A program made the translations under genes and the position numbers. Under the pieces are notes generated by a model, which was not told where the DNA came from, did not search any database, and saw only the letters and a list, made by a program, of their open reading frames with translations. From positions 1-13,894 of the forward strand of contig JBBCJM010000197.1 of the NCBI GenBank assembly GCA_037190175.1: DNA of 13,894 bases, written 5' to 3'. Positions within the stretch are counted from its first letter, which is position 1, and the number at the start of each line of letters is the position of its first letter. Positions 1-6,835 of this stretch are shown piece by piece. This stretch comes from JBBCJM01 sp037190175. Its GTDB lineage: Bacteria > Pseudomonadota > Alphaproteobacteria > Rhodobacterales > Rhodobacteraceae.

Positions 1-283
1 GCGCCGCGGCGGCGGGCGCGCCGGCGGGGCCCAGGTTCGGGGCGCGGCGGCCGAGGTCGGCTACGCTCAGCGCCCGGCGCAGCGCCGCTTCGGTGGCGCC
101 CTCGATCCGGCCGCGAAAGCCCGCCGGCAGGTCGGACAGGATCGCCTCCAGCTGCCCGCCCACCTTGTTGGCCAGCGCGATCACCGGCCCGTTGGCGCGC
201 CGCCAGCGGCGGGCGAGGAACACGATCTCGGGCCCCGGGTCGGGGGCAATCACGGGGACGGGCAAGGCGGCGCCTGGGTTCAT
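1..283 (-). CDS. EcsC family protein, N-terminal part (cut by window edge)
   Basis: Reading the minus strand from the ATG at 283 gives an uninterrupted frame to the window edge (about 94 residues), beginning MNPGAALPVPVIAPDPGPEI and containing LARRWRRANGPVIALANKVG followed by GGQLEAILSDLPAGFRGRIE. This resembles the N-terminal part of EcsC-family proteins as I remember them from Rhodobacteraceae: a short variable start, then an amphipathic helical region. EcsC proteins are poorly characterised; the name comes from the Bacillus ecs transporter locus, and no enzymatic function is assigned. The stop lies outside the window, so length and C-terminal domain cannot be judged. The family call rests on remembered similarity of a short stretch and is moderate. 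The coding frame is supported by its uninterrupted length and GC-rich codon use. Confidence 0.6.
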   Translation of the reverse strand, partial: MNPGAALPVPVIAPDPGPEIVFLARRWRRANGPVIALANKVGGQLEAILSDLPAGFRGRIEGATEAALRRALSVADLGRRAPNLGPAGAPAAAA

Positions 284-305
284 TCCCGCAATATGGGGGC
301 GGCGG

Positions 306-430
306 GGGCCGCTCATCAAGCCTGCCGGCTTTCTTCGCTTGCCCTGCCCCGGCGAAGAGAGCCGGAGAGGCTCGATGAGCGCCCGGGCGATAGATGAGCG
401 AAGAGAGCCGGCAGGCTCGATGAGCGGCCC
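306..430. repeat. Three-copy ~30-bp repeat, one copy inverted, able to form alternative hairpins
   Basis: Three related units lie in the gap between the EcsC-like and GNAT genes. Unit A (311-340) is inverted relative to unit B (352-380) and unit C (396-425). A and C are complementary over 306-340 against 396-430, with only three non-Watson-Crick positions in the 30-bp core, two of which are G-T wobbles. B differs from C by a one-base length change in the centre (agagg against cagg). The two direct copies also share the following cccggg block. A can pair with B (about 11-base loop) or with C (about 55-base loop), but not both. Unit C ends 4 bases from the GNAT stop codon, so the structure lies at that gene's 3' end. 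It could act as a processing or termination structure, or be a REP-like dispersed element. There is no T-tract on either strand. Confidence 0.7.
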
Positions 431-434
431 GGGA

Positions 435-923
435 TCAGCCCCGCGCCTTCTCCACCCGGCCGGCCACCCCGTCCCAGGCCCCGGGCCTGAGCGCGAGGCC
501 CAGCACCCGGTCGGGGTTGGTGGGGGGCGGCATCTCCACCCCTTCCAGCTTGCGGAAGCCGAAGCGGCCGTAATAGGGCGCGTCGCCCACCAGCATCACC
601 CGGTCCCAGCCCAGCCTGCGCGCCTCGGCCAGGCTTTCCAGCATCAGAAGGCCCCCCAGCCCCTCGCCCTGCCGCGTGGGATGCACCGCCACCGGGCCCA
701 GCAGCAGCACCGGCCGCCCGCCCACCTCGACCGGCCAGTAGCGGATCGCGCCGGCCAGCACCCCCTCGCCGTCGCGCAGCACCAGGCACAGCGGCGCCAC
801 CGCCGCCACCCCCTCGCGCAGCCGGTAGGAGGACAGCGCGGTGCGCCCCGGCGCGAAGCAGAGGTCCAGCAGCGCCTCGACCTCCCACCAGTCCGCGGCG
901 GTTTCCTCTTCCAGCTGGTACAT
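435..923 (-). CDS. GNAT family N-acetyltransferase
   Basis: This is a 162-residue protein of normal length for a single-domain GNAT enzyme, which transfers an acetyl group from acetyl-CoA to an amine. The strands before motif A (LVLRDGEGVLAGAIRYW, about residues 48-63) lead into motif A at about residues 72-90, LLLGPVAVHPTRQGEGLGG, whose QGEGLG segment matches the pyrophosphate-binding Q/RxxGxG/A loop. A YYGRFGF segment (117-123) is typical of the GNAT motif B region, especially of YhbS-like members. The substrate cannot be told from sequence. The start ATG is preceded by GGAGGG about 12 bases upstream, a slightly long spacing. The gene is divergent from the flavin-reductase-like gene, with a 94-bp gap that should hold both promoters. 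It ends 4 bases from the repeat cluster. Confidence 0.88.
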   Translation of the reverse strand: MYQLEEETAADWWEVEALLDLCFAPGRTALSSYRLREGVAAVAPLCLVLRDGEGVLAGAIRYWPVEVGGRPVLLLGPVAVHPTRQGEGLGGLLMLESLAEARRLGWDRVMLVGDAPYYGRFGFRKLEGVEMPPPTNPDRVLGLALRPGAWDGVAGRVEKARG

Positions 924-1017
924 GGCCCGCGCGCACCCTCCGGGAATCGGCTGGCATCGGCCGTAACACGCGGTTAGGTCAGGGGAAACCCGGATCGCCG
1001 CAGGGAGCCCGACGCCG
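924..1017. promoter_or_regulatory. Divergent intergenic region, probably two promoters
   Basis: The 94 bp separate the start codons of two divergently read genes and therefore probably contain both promoters. On the plus side AGGGAG lies about 10 bases before the ATG at 1018; on the minus side GGAGGG lies about 12 bases before the ATG at 923. No convincing -35/-10 pair or operator palindrome was found by eye, so no promoter position is given. Confidence 0.35.
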
Positions 1018-1602
1018 ATGTTCTACCGACCCGCCGAGGGCCACGGGCTGCCGCACAACCCGTTCAACGCCATCGTCACCCCCCGGCCGATCGGCTGGAT
1101 CTCGACCACCGGGCCGCTGGGCGACAACCTCGCGCCCTATTCCTTCTTCAACATCGTGGCCTATGTGCCGCCGCAGGTGGTGTTCTCCTCGACAGGGCAG
1201 AAGGACAGCCTGGCCAACATCCGCGAGACGGGGGTGTTCTGCGTCAACATCGTCGAGGAGGCGATGCTGGACGCGATGAACCGCACCTCGGCGGTGCTGC
1301 CGCGCGAGGCGGACGAATTCGCGCTGGGCGGGCTGGCCAAGGCGGGATCCGTGACGGTGGACTGCCCGCAGGTGGCCGGCGCGCCGGCCGTGCTGGAATG
1401 CCGGCTGGTGCAGGAGATCCCGCTTCTGGGCGGCAACAACGTGCTGGTGCATGGCGAGGTCACGGGCATCCACCTGCGCGACGACTGTGTGGTCGATGGC
1501 CGGTTCGACGTGACCCGGTTCCGCCCGGTCGCCCGGATGGGATACCGCGACTATGCCGTGGTGCGCGAGGTCTTCGACAAGCCCCGCCCCGGCGAGGAAT
1601 AG
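1018..1602 (+). CDS. Flavin reductase family protein (FMN-binding split barrel)
   Basis: This 194-residue protein matches the flavin reductase-like domain, an FMN-binding split beta-barrel. The diagnostic N-terminal segment is about residues 18-45: NAIVTPRPIGWIST, then a short turn and LAPYSFFN, which in the family lines the FMN site. The next core segments are PPQVVFSSTGQKDSLANI (51-68) and TGVFCVNIV (71-79). Later pieces are LECRLVQEI (126-134) and LVHGEVTGIH (143-152). Members either reduce flavin with NAD(P)H for a partner monooxygenase or act as flavoproteins of unknown role; no partner monooxygenase is nearby, so the specific job is open. The start is supported by AGGGAG about 10 bases upstream. 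It is followed after 117 bp by the DUF72 gene on the same strand. Confidence 0.9.
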   Translation: MFYRPAEGHGLPHNPFNAIVTPRPIGWISTTGPLGDNLAPYSFFNIVAYVPPQVVFSSTGQKDSLANIRETGVFCVNIVEEAMLDAMNRTSAVLPREADEFALGGLAKAGSVTVDCPQVAGAPAVLECRLVQEIPLLGGNNVLVHGEVTGIHLRDDCVVDGRFDVTRFRPVARMGYRDYAVVREVFDKPRPGEE

Positions 1603-1719
1603 GCCCCGGGGGGCCGCTCCAGCCCCGGCATCCTGGAACCCGGACCGCCCCCGGCGGATTGGAAGGGGGCGTGCAAGGCGGCACGCCGGTGAGGGAGCGG
1701 CGCCGATGCTGTGCATCCC

Positions 1720-2628
1720 ATGACGGGGCCGGGCGCCATCCGCATCGGCGTGTCGGGCTGGACCTATCCGCCGTGGCGGGGGCATTTCTATCCCAGGGGG
1801 CTGGTGCAGCGGCGCGAACTGGCCTTCGCGGCCAGCCGGTTCCCGGCGCTGGAGATCAACGGCACCTTCTACGGCCTGCAACGCCCCGAGGTCTTCACCC
1901 GCTGGGCCGAGGCGGTGCCGGAGGGTTTCGTCTTCGCCGTGAAGGCCTCGCGCTACATCACCCACCGGATCCGCCTGCGCGATGCCGAGGTGCCGCTGGC
2001 GAATTTCCTGGCCTCCGGCCCGCTCTGCCTGGGGCCCAAGCTGGGGCCGGTGCTGTGGCAGCTGCCGCCCAGCTTCCGCTTCGACGCCGGGCTGATCGGC
2101 GAATTCCTGGGGCTGCTGCCGAAGGACACCGAGGCCGCGGCGCGGTTCGCCCGCCGGCACGGCCACCAAGCCGAAGGCGCGGCCGGCGCGCGCCGCCCGC
2201 TGCGCCATGCGCTCGAGATCCGGCACGAGAGTTTCCGCACCCCGGCCTTCGTGGACCTGCTGCGCGAGCATGGCGTGGCGCTGGTCTGCGCCGATACGGT
2301 GGACTGGCCGCGGCTGATGGATCTGACCGCGGATTTCGTCTATTGCCGCCTGCACGGCGCGACCGAACTTTACCGCTCGCGCTATGACGACCCGGTTCTC
2401 GGCCGCTGGGCGGATCGCGTGCGGGCCTGGTCAGAAGGGCGGCCGATGCGCGACGGGGATTTCGCGGGCAAGCCGGGGGCCGACGCGCCGCGCGACGTCT
2501 TCGTCTTCTTCGACAATACCGACAAGCTCCACGCGCCCGACGATGCCCGGCGCCTGATGCAGATGCTGGGGGTGGAGTGGGTCGGGGACGATGCCGGAGA
2601 CCTGTTCGCCGCGAAACCCGGCAGGTGA
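1720..2628 (+). CDS. DUF72 domain-containing protein (YecE-like)
   Basis: A 302-residue protein with the hallmarks of the DUF72 (YecE) family, predicted TIM-barrel proteins of unknown function. From the N-terminus: IRIGVSGWTYPPWRGHFYP (7-25), LEINGTFYG (44-52), FVFAVKASRYITH (70-82), GPVLWQLPPSF (109-119), LEIRHESF (165-172), DFVYCRLHG (205-213) and the C-terminal VFVFFDNTDK plus HAPDDARRL (260-279). Family length is usually 240-310, so the gene looks complete. The start is uncertain. An in-frame GTG at 1711 adds three residues and sits better relative to the GGGAG at 1693-1697, while the ATG at 1720 starts close to the conserved region. An out-of-frame ATG at 1706 opens a five-codon ORF whose TGA overlaps the 1720 ATG, which could couple initiation. 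A GC hairpin follows the stop. Confidence 0.9.
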   Translation: MTGPGAIRIGVSGWTYPPWRGHFYPRGLVQRRELAFAASRFPALEINGTFYGLQRPEVFTRWAEAVPEGFVFAVKASRYITHRIRLRDAEVPLANFLASGPLCLGPKLGPVLWQLPPSFRFDAGLIGEFLGLLPKDTEAAARFARRHGHQAEGAAGARRPLRHALEIRHESFRTPAFVDLLREHGVALVCADTVDWPRLMDLTADFVYCRLHGATELYRSRYDDPVLGRWADRVRAWSEGRPMRDGDFAGKPGADAPRDVFVFFDNTDKLHAPDDARRLMQMLGVEWVGDDAGDLFAAKPGR

Positions 2629-2636
2629 GCGGCAGG

Positions 2637-2657
2637 GGCCGGAGGGGTTCCGGCCTT
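2637..2657 (+). terminator. Possible terminator hairpin after the DUF72 gene
   Basis: GGCCGGA (2637-2643) and TCCGGCC (2649-2655) form a perfect 7-bp stem with a five-base loop, 8 bases after the DUF72 stop. Only two T residues follow, so it is a weak intrinsic terminator at best. Its position between the DUF72 gene and mtnP suggests that the two are separate transcription units. Confidence 0.45.
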
Positions 2658-2712
2658 GCGTCCCGCGGCGGGGTGGGGAACTCTGGCGGCGCAGGGCAGC
2701 CGGGGGCGGGCG

Positions 2713-3573
2713 ATGGAACGGGTGGTGGGGGTGATCGGCGGCTCGGGCGTCTACGGGATCGACGCCATCGAGGGCCCGGAATGGGTGGCGGTGGAGACGC
2801 CTTGGGGCCTGCCATCCGACGCGATCCTCACCGGGCGGCTGGGCGGGCTGCGGATGGCCTTCCTGCCGCGGCACGGGCGGGGGCATGTGCATTCCCCGGG
2901 CTCGGTCCCCTACCGCGCCAATATCGACGCGCTGAAGCGGCTGGGCTGCACCGAGATCGTGTCCGTCTCGGCCGTGGGCTCGCTGCGCGAGGACTTCGCG
3001 CCCGGAGACTTCGTGCTGGTCGAGCAGTACATCGACCGCACCCGGGGCCGCGAGGCCAGCTTCTTCGGCCCCGGCTGCGTGGCGCATGTCGGCCTGGCCC
3101 ATCCGACCTGCGCCCGCCTGTCCCGCGCCTGCGCCGCGGCGGTGCCCGCGGGGGTGCGGCTGCACCGGGGCGCGACCTATCTGGCCATGGAGGGCCCGCA
3201 GTTCTCGACCCTCGCCGAAAGCCGGCTCTATCGCGCCTGGGGCGCCGACGTGATCGGGATGACCGGGATGCCGGAGGCCAAGCTCGCCCGCGAGGCCGAG
3301 CTTTGCTACGCCTGCGTGGCGATGGTGACCGATTACGACTGCTGGCACCCCGACCACGATGCGGTGGACGTGGCGCAGGTGATCGCGGTGCTGGGCGCCA
3401 ATGCGGGCCATGCGCGGGCGATGGTGGCGGCGCTGCCGGGGGCGCTGCCGCCCCCCGCCCCCTGCCCGCATGGCTGCGACCGGGCGCTGGACACCGCGCT
3501 GATCACCGCCCCGGGGCACCGCGACCCGGCGGTGCTGGCCCGGCTGGATGCCGTCGCCGGCCGGGTGCTGTGA
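2713..3573 (+). CDS. mtnP: S-methyl-5'-thioadenosine phosphorylase
   Basis: MtnP cleaves 5'-methylthioadenosine, a by-product of polyamine and related pathways, with phosphate to adenine and 5-methylthioribose-1-phosphate in the cytoplasm. The 286-residue product is close to the length of human MTAP (283). Visible motifs: VIGGSGVYG (7-15, phosphate loop); LPRHGRGH (51-58); SAVGSLREDFAPGDFV (86-101); QYIDRT (105-110); the substrate-binding MEGPQFST (159-166); and TDYDCW (206-211), whose two Asp residues mark 6-aminopurine specificity in the MTAP branch. The frame is open upstream to 2656, but conservation begins at the ATG at 2713, so that start is chosen; the GGGGGCGGG just before it is only a weak ribosome-binding site. 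The stop is directly followed by the next start codon. With apt downstream it forms a complete adenine salvage route. Confidence 0.95.
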   Translation: MERVVGVIGGSGVYGIDAIEGPEWVAVETPWGLPSDAILTGRLGGLRMAFLPRHGRGHVHSPGSVPYRANIDALKRLGCTEIVSVSAVGSLREDFAPGDFVLVEQYIDRTRGREASFFGPGCVAHVGLAHPTCARLSRACAAAVPAGVRLHRGATYLAMEGPQFSTLAESRLYRAWGADVIGMTGMPEAKLAREAELCYACVAMVTDYDCWHPDHDAVDVAQVIAVLGANAGHARAMVAALPGALPPPAPCPHGCDRALDTALITAPGHRDPAVLARLDAVAGRVL

Positions 3574-4809
3574 ATGCGGGTGCTGGTGGTCGGGGCCGAC
3601 GGGTTCATCGGCCGGCACCTGGCCTTCGGGCTGCGCGCCGCGGGGCACGAGGTGCTGGCCCATGCCCGCGACGGCCGGCGGCTGCGCGCCATGGGTTTCG
3701 CGGTGGTCGAGGCCGACCTGACCGACCCCCGCGTGCATCAGCCCGCCTTCTGGGCCGGGCCCGAGGCCGTGGTCTACGCCACGGGCCTGCTGACCGGAAG
3801 CGAGGCCACCTTCCAGGCCGTGCATGTGAAGGCGCTGAAGGCGGTGCTGGCCGCCGTGCCCCGCGCGGTGCTGGTCTCGGCGGTGGGCACCGGGGCGCAG
3901 ACCCCCTTCGCCCGCTGGCGGCGCGAGGGCGAGGCTGCGGCGCTGGCTGCCGGGGCCGTGGTGCTGCGCCCGGGGCTGGTGCTGGCGGATACGAGCTACG
4001 GCGGCTCCTCGGCCCTGCGCGCCTTCGCCGCCATGCCCTTCGCGGTGCCGGTGGTGGGCGCGGGCAGCCAGCCCTTCAACCCGATCCACGCCGCCGATCT
4101 GGCCGCGGTGGTGGCCGAGGTGCTGCAGAACTCGCCGGGCCCGGGCCCCTGGGACATCGGCGGGCCGGAGGAGGTGACGCAGGCGGAACTGGCGACCATG
4201 CTCCGGGGCTGGCTGGGGCTGGCCCCGGCGCCGGTCTGGCGGGTGCCCCCGCGGCTGGCGGCTGTCGCCGGCCGTGCGGGGGATCTGCTGCGGCTGGGGC
4301 CGATCTCCACCACCGCGCTCCGGCAACTCGAACACGGGGTGCTGGCCGACCCTGCGCCCCTGCTGTCCCGCATCGAAACCTGGCCCAGGGGGGTGAGCGA
4401 GTTCCTGAACGCAAGGCCCGCCGGCACGCAGGATCTCTGGCAGGCCCGGCTCTGGCCGCTGAAGCCGCTGATCCGGCTGGCGCTGGCCGTCATGTGGCTG
4501 GTCTCGGCGGCGCTGGGGTTCCTGCTGCCCGCCGCGGCCTTCACCCAGCACCTCGCCCTGCCCGAGGCGCTGGCGGTGGTGATGGCCCGGGCCGGGGGCC
4601 TGGCCGACCTCGCGCTGGGCATCGCGCTGCTGCGGGACTGGCGGCCGCGGCAGGTGGCGCTGGCGCAGATGGCGCTGGTGCTGGGCTATACCTTCGGCCT
4701 GACCCTCGTCGCCCCGGCGCTGTGGCTCGACCCCTTCGGGGGGCTCCTCAAGAACCTGCCCGTGCTGGCGCTGGTCGCCGTGCATCTGGCGCTGGCGGAG
4801 GAGCGGTGA
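3574..4809 (+). CDS. Atypical SDR (NAD(P)-binding) protein fused to DoxX-like membrane domain
   Basis: This 411-residue protein has two parts. Residues 1 to about 285 form an extended/atypical short-chain dehydrogenase fold with an N-terminal nucleotide-binding glycine motif GADGFIG (7-13), an acidic residue near the end of the second strand (VVEADL, 44-49), an AVVYATGLL segment (65-73), VLVSAVGTGA (99-108) and LRPGLVL (131-137). The usual catalytic YxxxK is absent: FARWRREGE stands in its place, as in NDUFA9-like atypical SDRs. Residues about 299-408 contain four hydrophobic segments (299-320, 332-352, 360-384, 392-408), matching a DoxX-like membrane domain. The start codon abuts the mtnP stop with no gap. 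The role is unknown: a redox, chaperone-like or lipid/quinone-associated membrane function is possible. The fold assignment is firm, the function is not. Confidence 0.87.
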   Translation: MRVLVVGADGFIGRHLAFGLRAAGHEVLAHARDGRRLRAMGFAVVEADLTDPRVHQPAFWAGPEAVVYATGLLTGSEATFQAVHVKALKAVLAAVPRAVLVSAVGTGAQTPFARWRREGEAAALAAGAVVLRPGLVLADTSYGGSSALRAFAAMPFAVPVVGAGSQPFNPIHAADLAAVVAEVLQNSPGPGPWDIGGPEEVTQAELATMLRGWLGLAPAPVWRVPPRLAAVAGRAGDLLRLGPISTTALRQLEHGVLADPAPLLSRIETWPRGVSEFLNARPAGTQDLWQARLWPLKPLIRLALAVMWLVSAALGFLLPAAAFTQHLALPEALAVVMARAGGLADLALGIALLRDWRPRQVALAQMALVLGYTFGLTLVAPALWLDPFGGLLKNLPVLALVAVHLALAEER

Positions 4810-5277
4810 ATGGACCCCTACCTGACCGCCAAATGGCTGCACATCCTGTCCTCCACCGTGCTGTTCGGCACCGGGATCGGCACCGCCTTCCAGATGGTCT
4901 GGGCGATGCACTCCGGCCGGGCTGAGATGGTGGCGGGCGTGGGGGGCGGGGTGGTGGTGGCCGACTGGCTGTTCACGACCCCCGCCGGCATCGTCCAGCC
5001 GCTGACCGGCCTGTGGCTGGTGCACCTGACCGGGTTTTCGCCGTGGGAAAGCTGGCTGGTGGCCACCTATGCGCTCTACCTGCTGGCCTTCGCCTGCTGG
5101 GCGCCGGTGGTGCGATTGCAGTACCGCATCCGCGACCTCGCCCGCGCCGCCGGCCCCGGCCCGGTGCCCGCCGAGGCCCGCCGGCTTTACCGCCGCTGGT
5201 TCGCGCTGGGCTGGCCGGCCTTCGGGGCGCTGGTGGCGGTGTTCTGGCTGATGGTCGCCAAGCCGGAGCTGTGGTAG
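4810..5277 (+). CDS. DUF2269 family integral membrane protein
   Basis: A 155-residue, very hydrophobic protein with about four membrane-spanning segments (about 8-30, 45-74, 82-104 and 130-150). The N-terminal YLTAKWLHILSSTVLFGTG is characteristic of DUF2269, a family of small membrane proteins of unknown function with a conserved His in the first helix (His11 here). The start abuts the stop of the SDR-DoxX gene, and GGAGGAG at 4797-4803 gives an excellent ribosome-binding site with six-base spacing. The tight join to a gene with its own membrane domain suggests that the two products act together in the inner membrane; this is inference from position only. It ends with a Trp codon and TAG, 68 bp before apt. 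Confidence 0.88.
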   Translation: MDPYLTAKWLHILSSTVLFGTGIGTAFQMVWAMHSGRAEMVAGVGGGVVVADWLFTTPAGIVQPLTGLWLVHLTGFSPWESWLVATYALYLLAFACWAPVVRLQYRIRDLARAAGPGPVPAEARRLYRRWFALGWPAFGALVAVFWLMVAKPELW

Positions 5278-5345
5278 CGGGGGCTGGATCTTTGCCCCGC
5301 GGCGGTGGAGAACTTGAGACCCGCGCCCCCGCCACGGAAGCATCC

Positions 5346-5879
5346 ATGAAGAAGACCGTCCGCGACTATATCCGCACCATCGTGGACTTCCCGCACGAGG
5401 GGATCCTGTTCCGCGACGTGACCACGCTCTTCGCCGACCCGCGCGGGTTCCGCATGGCGGTGGACCAGCTGCTCGCCCCCTATGCCGGGATGCGGATCGA
5501 CAAGGTGGCGGGGCTGGAGGCGCGGGGCTTCATCCTGGGCGGCGCGGTGGCGCACCAGCTGTCCACCGGCTTCGTGCCGATCCGCAAGAAGGGCAAGCTG
5601 CCCGGCCCCACCATCAGCGAATCCTATACGCTGGAGTATGGCGAGGCGGTGATCGAGATGCACGACGACGCCCTCCAGCCCGGCGAGACCGTGCTGGTGG
5701 TCGACGACCTGCTGGCCACCGGCGGCACCGCCGGCGCCGGGATCCGGCTGATCGAGCGGCTGGGAGCCGAGGTGGTGGGCTGCGCCTTCGTGGTGGACCT
5801 GCCCGACCTCGGCGGCCGCCGCCGGCTGGAGGCGATGGGGATGGAGGTCCACGCGCTCTGCGCCTTCGAGGGGCTGTAG
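5346..5879 (+). CDS. apt: Adenine phosphoribosyltransferase
   Basis: Apt condenses adenine with PRPP to give AMP and pyrophosphate in the cytoplasm, recycling the adenine released by MtnP. The 177-residue length is typical of bacterial Apt. Motifs: the N-terminal DYIRTIVDFPHEGILFRDVT (7-26); AGLEARGFILG (55-65); the flexible catalytic loop around KKGKLPG (81-87) followed by ESYTLEYG (92-99); and the PRPP-binding motif VLVVDDLLATGGTA (116-129). The start is set by GGAAG at 5336-5340, five bases before the ATG; the frame is open further upstream but without conserved sequence. The 68-bp gap before it contains only a small 5-bp GC stem (5280-5284 with 5294-5298), so read-through from the upstream genes is likely. 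Confidence 0.96.
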   Translation: MKKTVRDYIRTIVDFPHEGILFRDVTTLFADPRGFRMAVDQLLAPYAGMRIDKVAGLEARGFILGGAVAHQLSTGFVPIRKKGKLPGPTISESYTLEYGEAVIEMHDDALQPGETVLVVDDLLATGGTAGAGIRLIERLGAEVVGCAFVVDLPDLGGRRRLEAMGMEVHALCAFEGL

Positions 5880-5938
5880 GGCCGCCTTGCACCCGCCGCA
5901 CCGCCGGCCTACGGGGGGCGGCGCAGAAGGGGCGGGTG

Positions 5939-6835
5939 ATGGCGGCGGGAACGGGGATCGGGGCGACGGGCCGGGGCATCCTGCTCATGCTGGGCGCGAT
6001 CGTGCTCTATACGCTGATGGATGCGCTGGTGAAGGGGCTGGTCGGCCGCTATCCGCCGGTGCAGATCGTCTGGGCCCGCTGGGCGGGGCAGCTGGTCATG
6101 GTGGTGCTGATCCTGCGCGCCCGCCTGCCGGCGCTGGCCCGCACCGCCTATCCCGGCCTGCACGCCTTCCGCGCGCTGATGCAGGTGGCGGCCACCGCGC
6201 TGTTCTTCCTGTCGCTTTTGCACATCGGGCTGGCCGAGGCGACCGCACTGGCCGACATCAACCCGGTGCTGATCACCCTGGGCGCGGCGCTCTTCCTGGG
6301 CGAGCGGCTGGGGCCGCGGCGGATCGCCGGGGTGGGCGCCGCGCTGGTCGGCGCGCTGATCATCCTGCGGCCGGGGCTTTCGGTCTTCACCGCCTGGGCG
6401 CTGCTGCCGCTGGCGGGCGCGGTCTGCTATGCCGCCAATGCGCTGGCCACCCGCTATGTGGGCGCGCGGGAAAGCGCCTGGACCGCGATGATCCACGGCG
6501 CCTGGATCGCGACGGCGGCGATGTCCTGCCTGATGCCCTTCGTCTGGGTGCCCGTGCAGGCCGAAGACCTGCCGGTGTTCCTGGCCGTGCCGCTGCTGGG
6601 CAGCGTGGCGCAGCTGGCCCTCATACGCTCCTTCAGCCTGGCCGAGGCTTCGGTGGTGGCCCCGTTCAGCTATGCCGGCATCGTGCTGGCCACCTTCTGG
6701 GGCTGGCTGTTCTGGGGCGACCTGCCCGACGGCATGACCGTGCTGGGTGCGGTTGTGATCGTGCTGGCCGGTCTCTATGTCTGGCACCGCGAGGCGCAGG
6801 CGGCCCGCGGTCAGGAGGCAAGGCTTGGCGGATGA
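5939..6835 (+). CDS. DMT family transporter (two EamA domains)
   Basis: A 298-residue integral membrane protein with about ten hydrophobic helices arranged as two repeated EamA halves, the standard layout of the drug/metabolite transporter superfamily. The first half includes LMLGAIVLYTLMDALVKGL and the family-typical HIGLAEATALADINPVLITL after helix 3, followed by FLGERLG. The second half repeats this with SFSLAEASVVAPFSYAGIV and WGDLPDGMTVLGAVVIVLAG. The substrate is not predictable; inner-membrane efflux of small metabolites is the usual role. GAAGG at 5926-5930 gives eight-base spacing to the ATG at 5939; an adjacent in-frame GTG at 5936 is the alternative. The gene follows apt by 59 bp. 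Its last 11 bases overlap the acyltransferase gene. Confidence 0.92.
   Translation: MAAGTGIGATGRGILLMLGAIVLYTLMDALVKGLVGRYPPVQIVWARWAGQLVMVVLILRARLPALARTAYPGLHAFRALMQVAATALFFLSLLHIGLAEATALADINPVLITLGAALFLGERLGPRRIAGVGAALVGALIILRPGLSVFTAWALLPLAGAVCYAANALATRYVGARESAWTAMIHGAWIATAAMSCLMPFVWVPVQAEDLPVFLAVPLLGSVAQLALIRSFSLAEASVVAPFSYAGIVLATFWGWLFWGDLPDGMTVLGAVVIVLAGLYVWHREAQAARGQEARLGG

Noticed and set aside
306..430. Repeat cluster considered as a CRISPR array
   Set aside because: Only three units, one inverted, with irregular short spacers and no cas genes.
979..2355. A 458-codon minus-strand frame opposite the flavin-reductase and DUF72 genes
   Set aside because: Low-complexity His/Gln/Arg/Gly composition and complete overlap with two recognised genes.
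2577..4925. A 782-codon plus-strand frame across mtnP and the SDR-DoxX gene
   Set aside because: It is an out-of-frame reading rich in Arg, Gly and Ala without motifs, overlapping genes with clear family matches.
2431..5343. A 970-codon open frame on the minus strand opposite mtnP, the SDR-DoxX gene and DUF2269
   Set aside because: Its product is dominated by Arg, Gly, Pro, His and Gln with no domain, and it lies exactly opposite three recognised genes; it is a GC-bias shadow.
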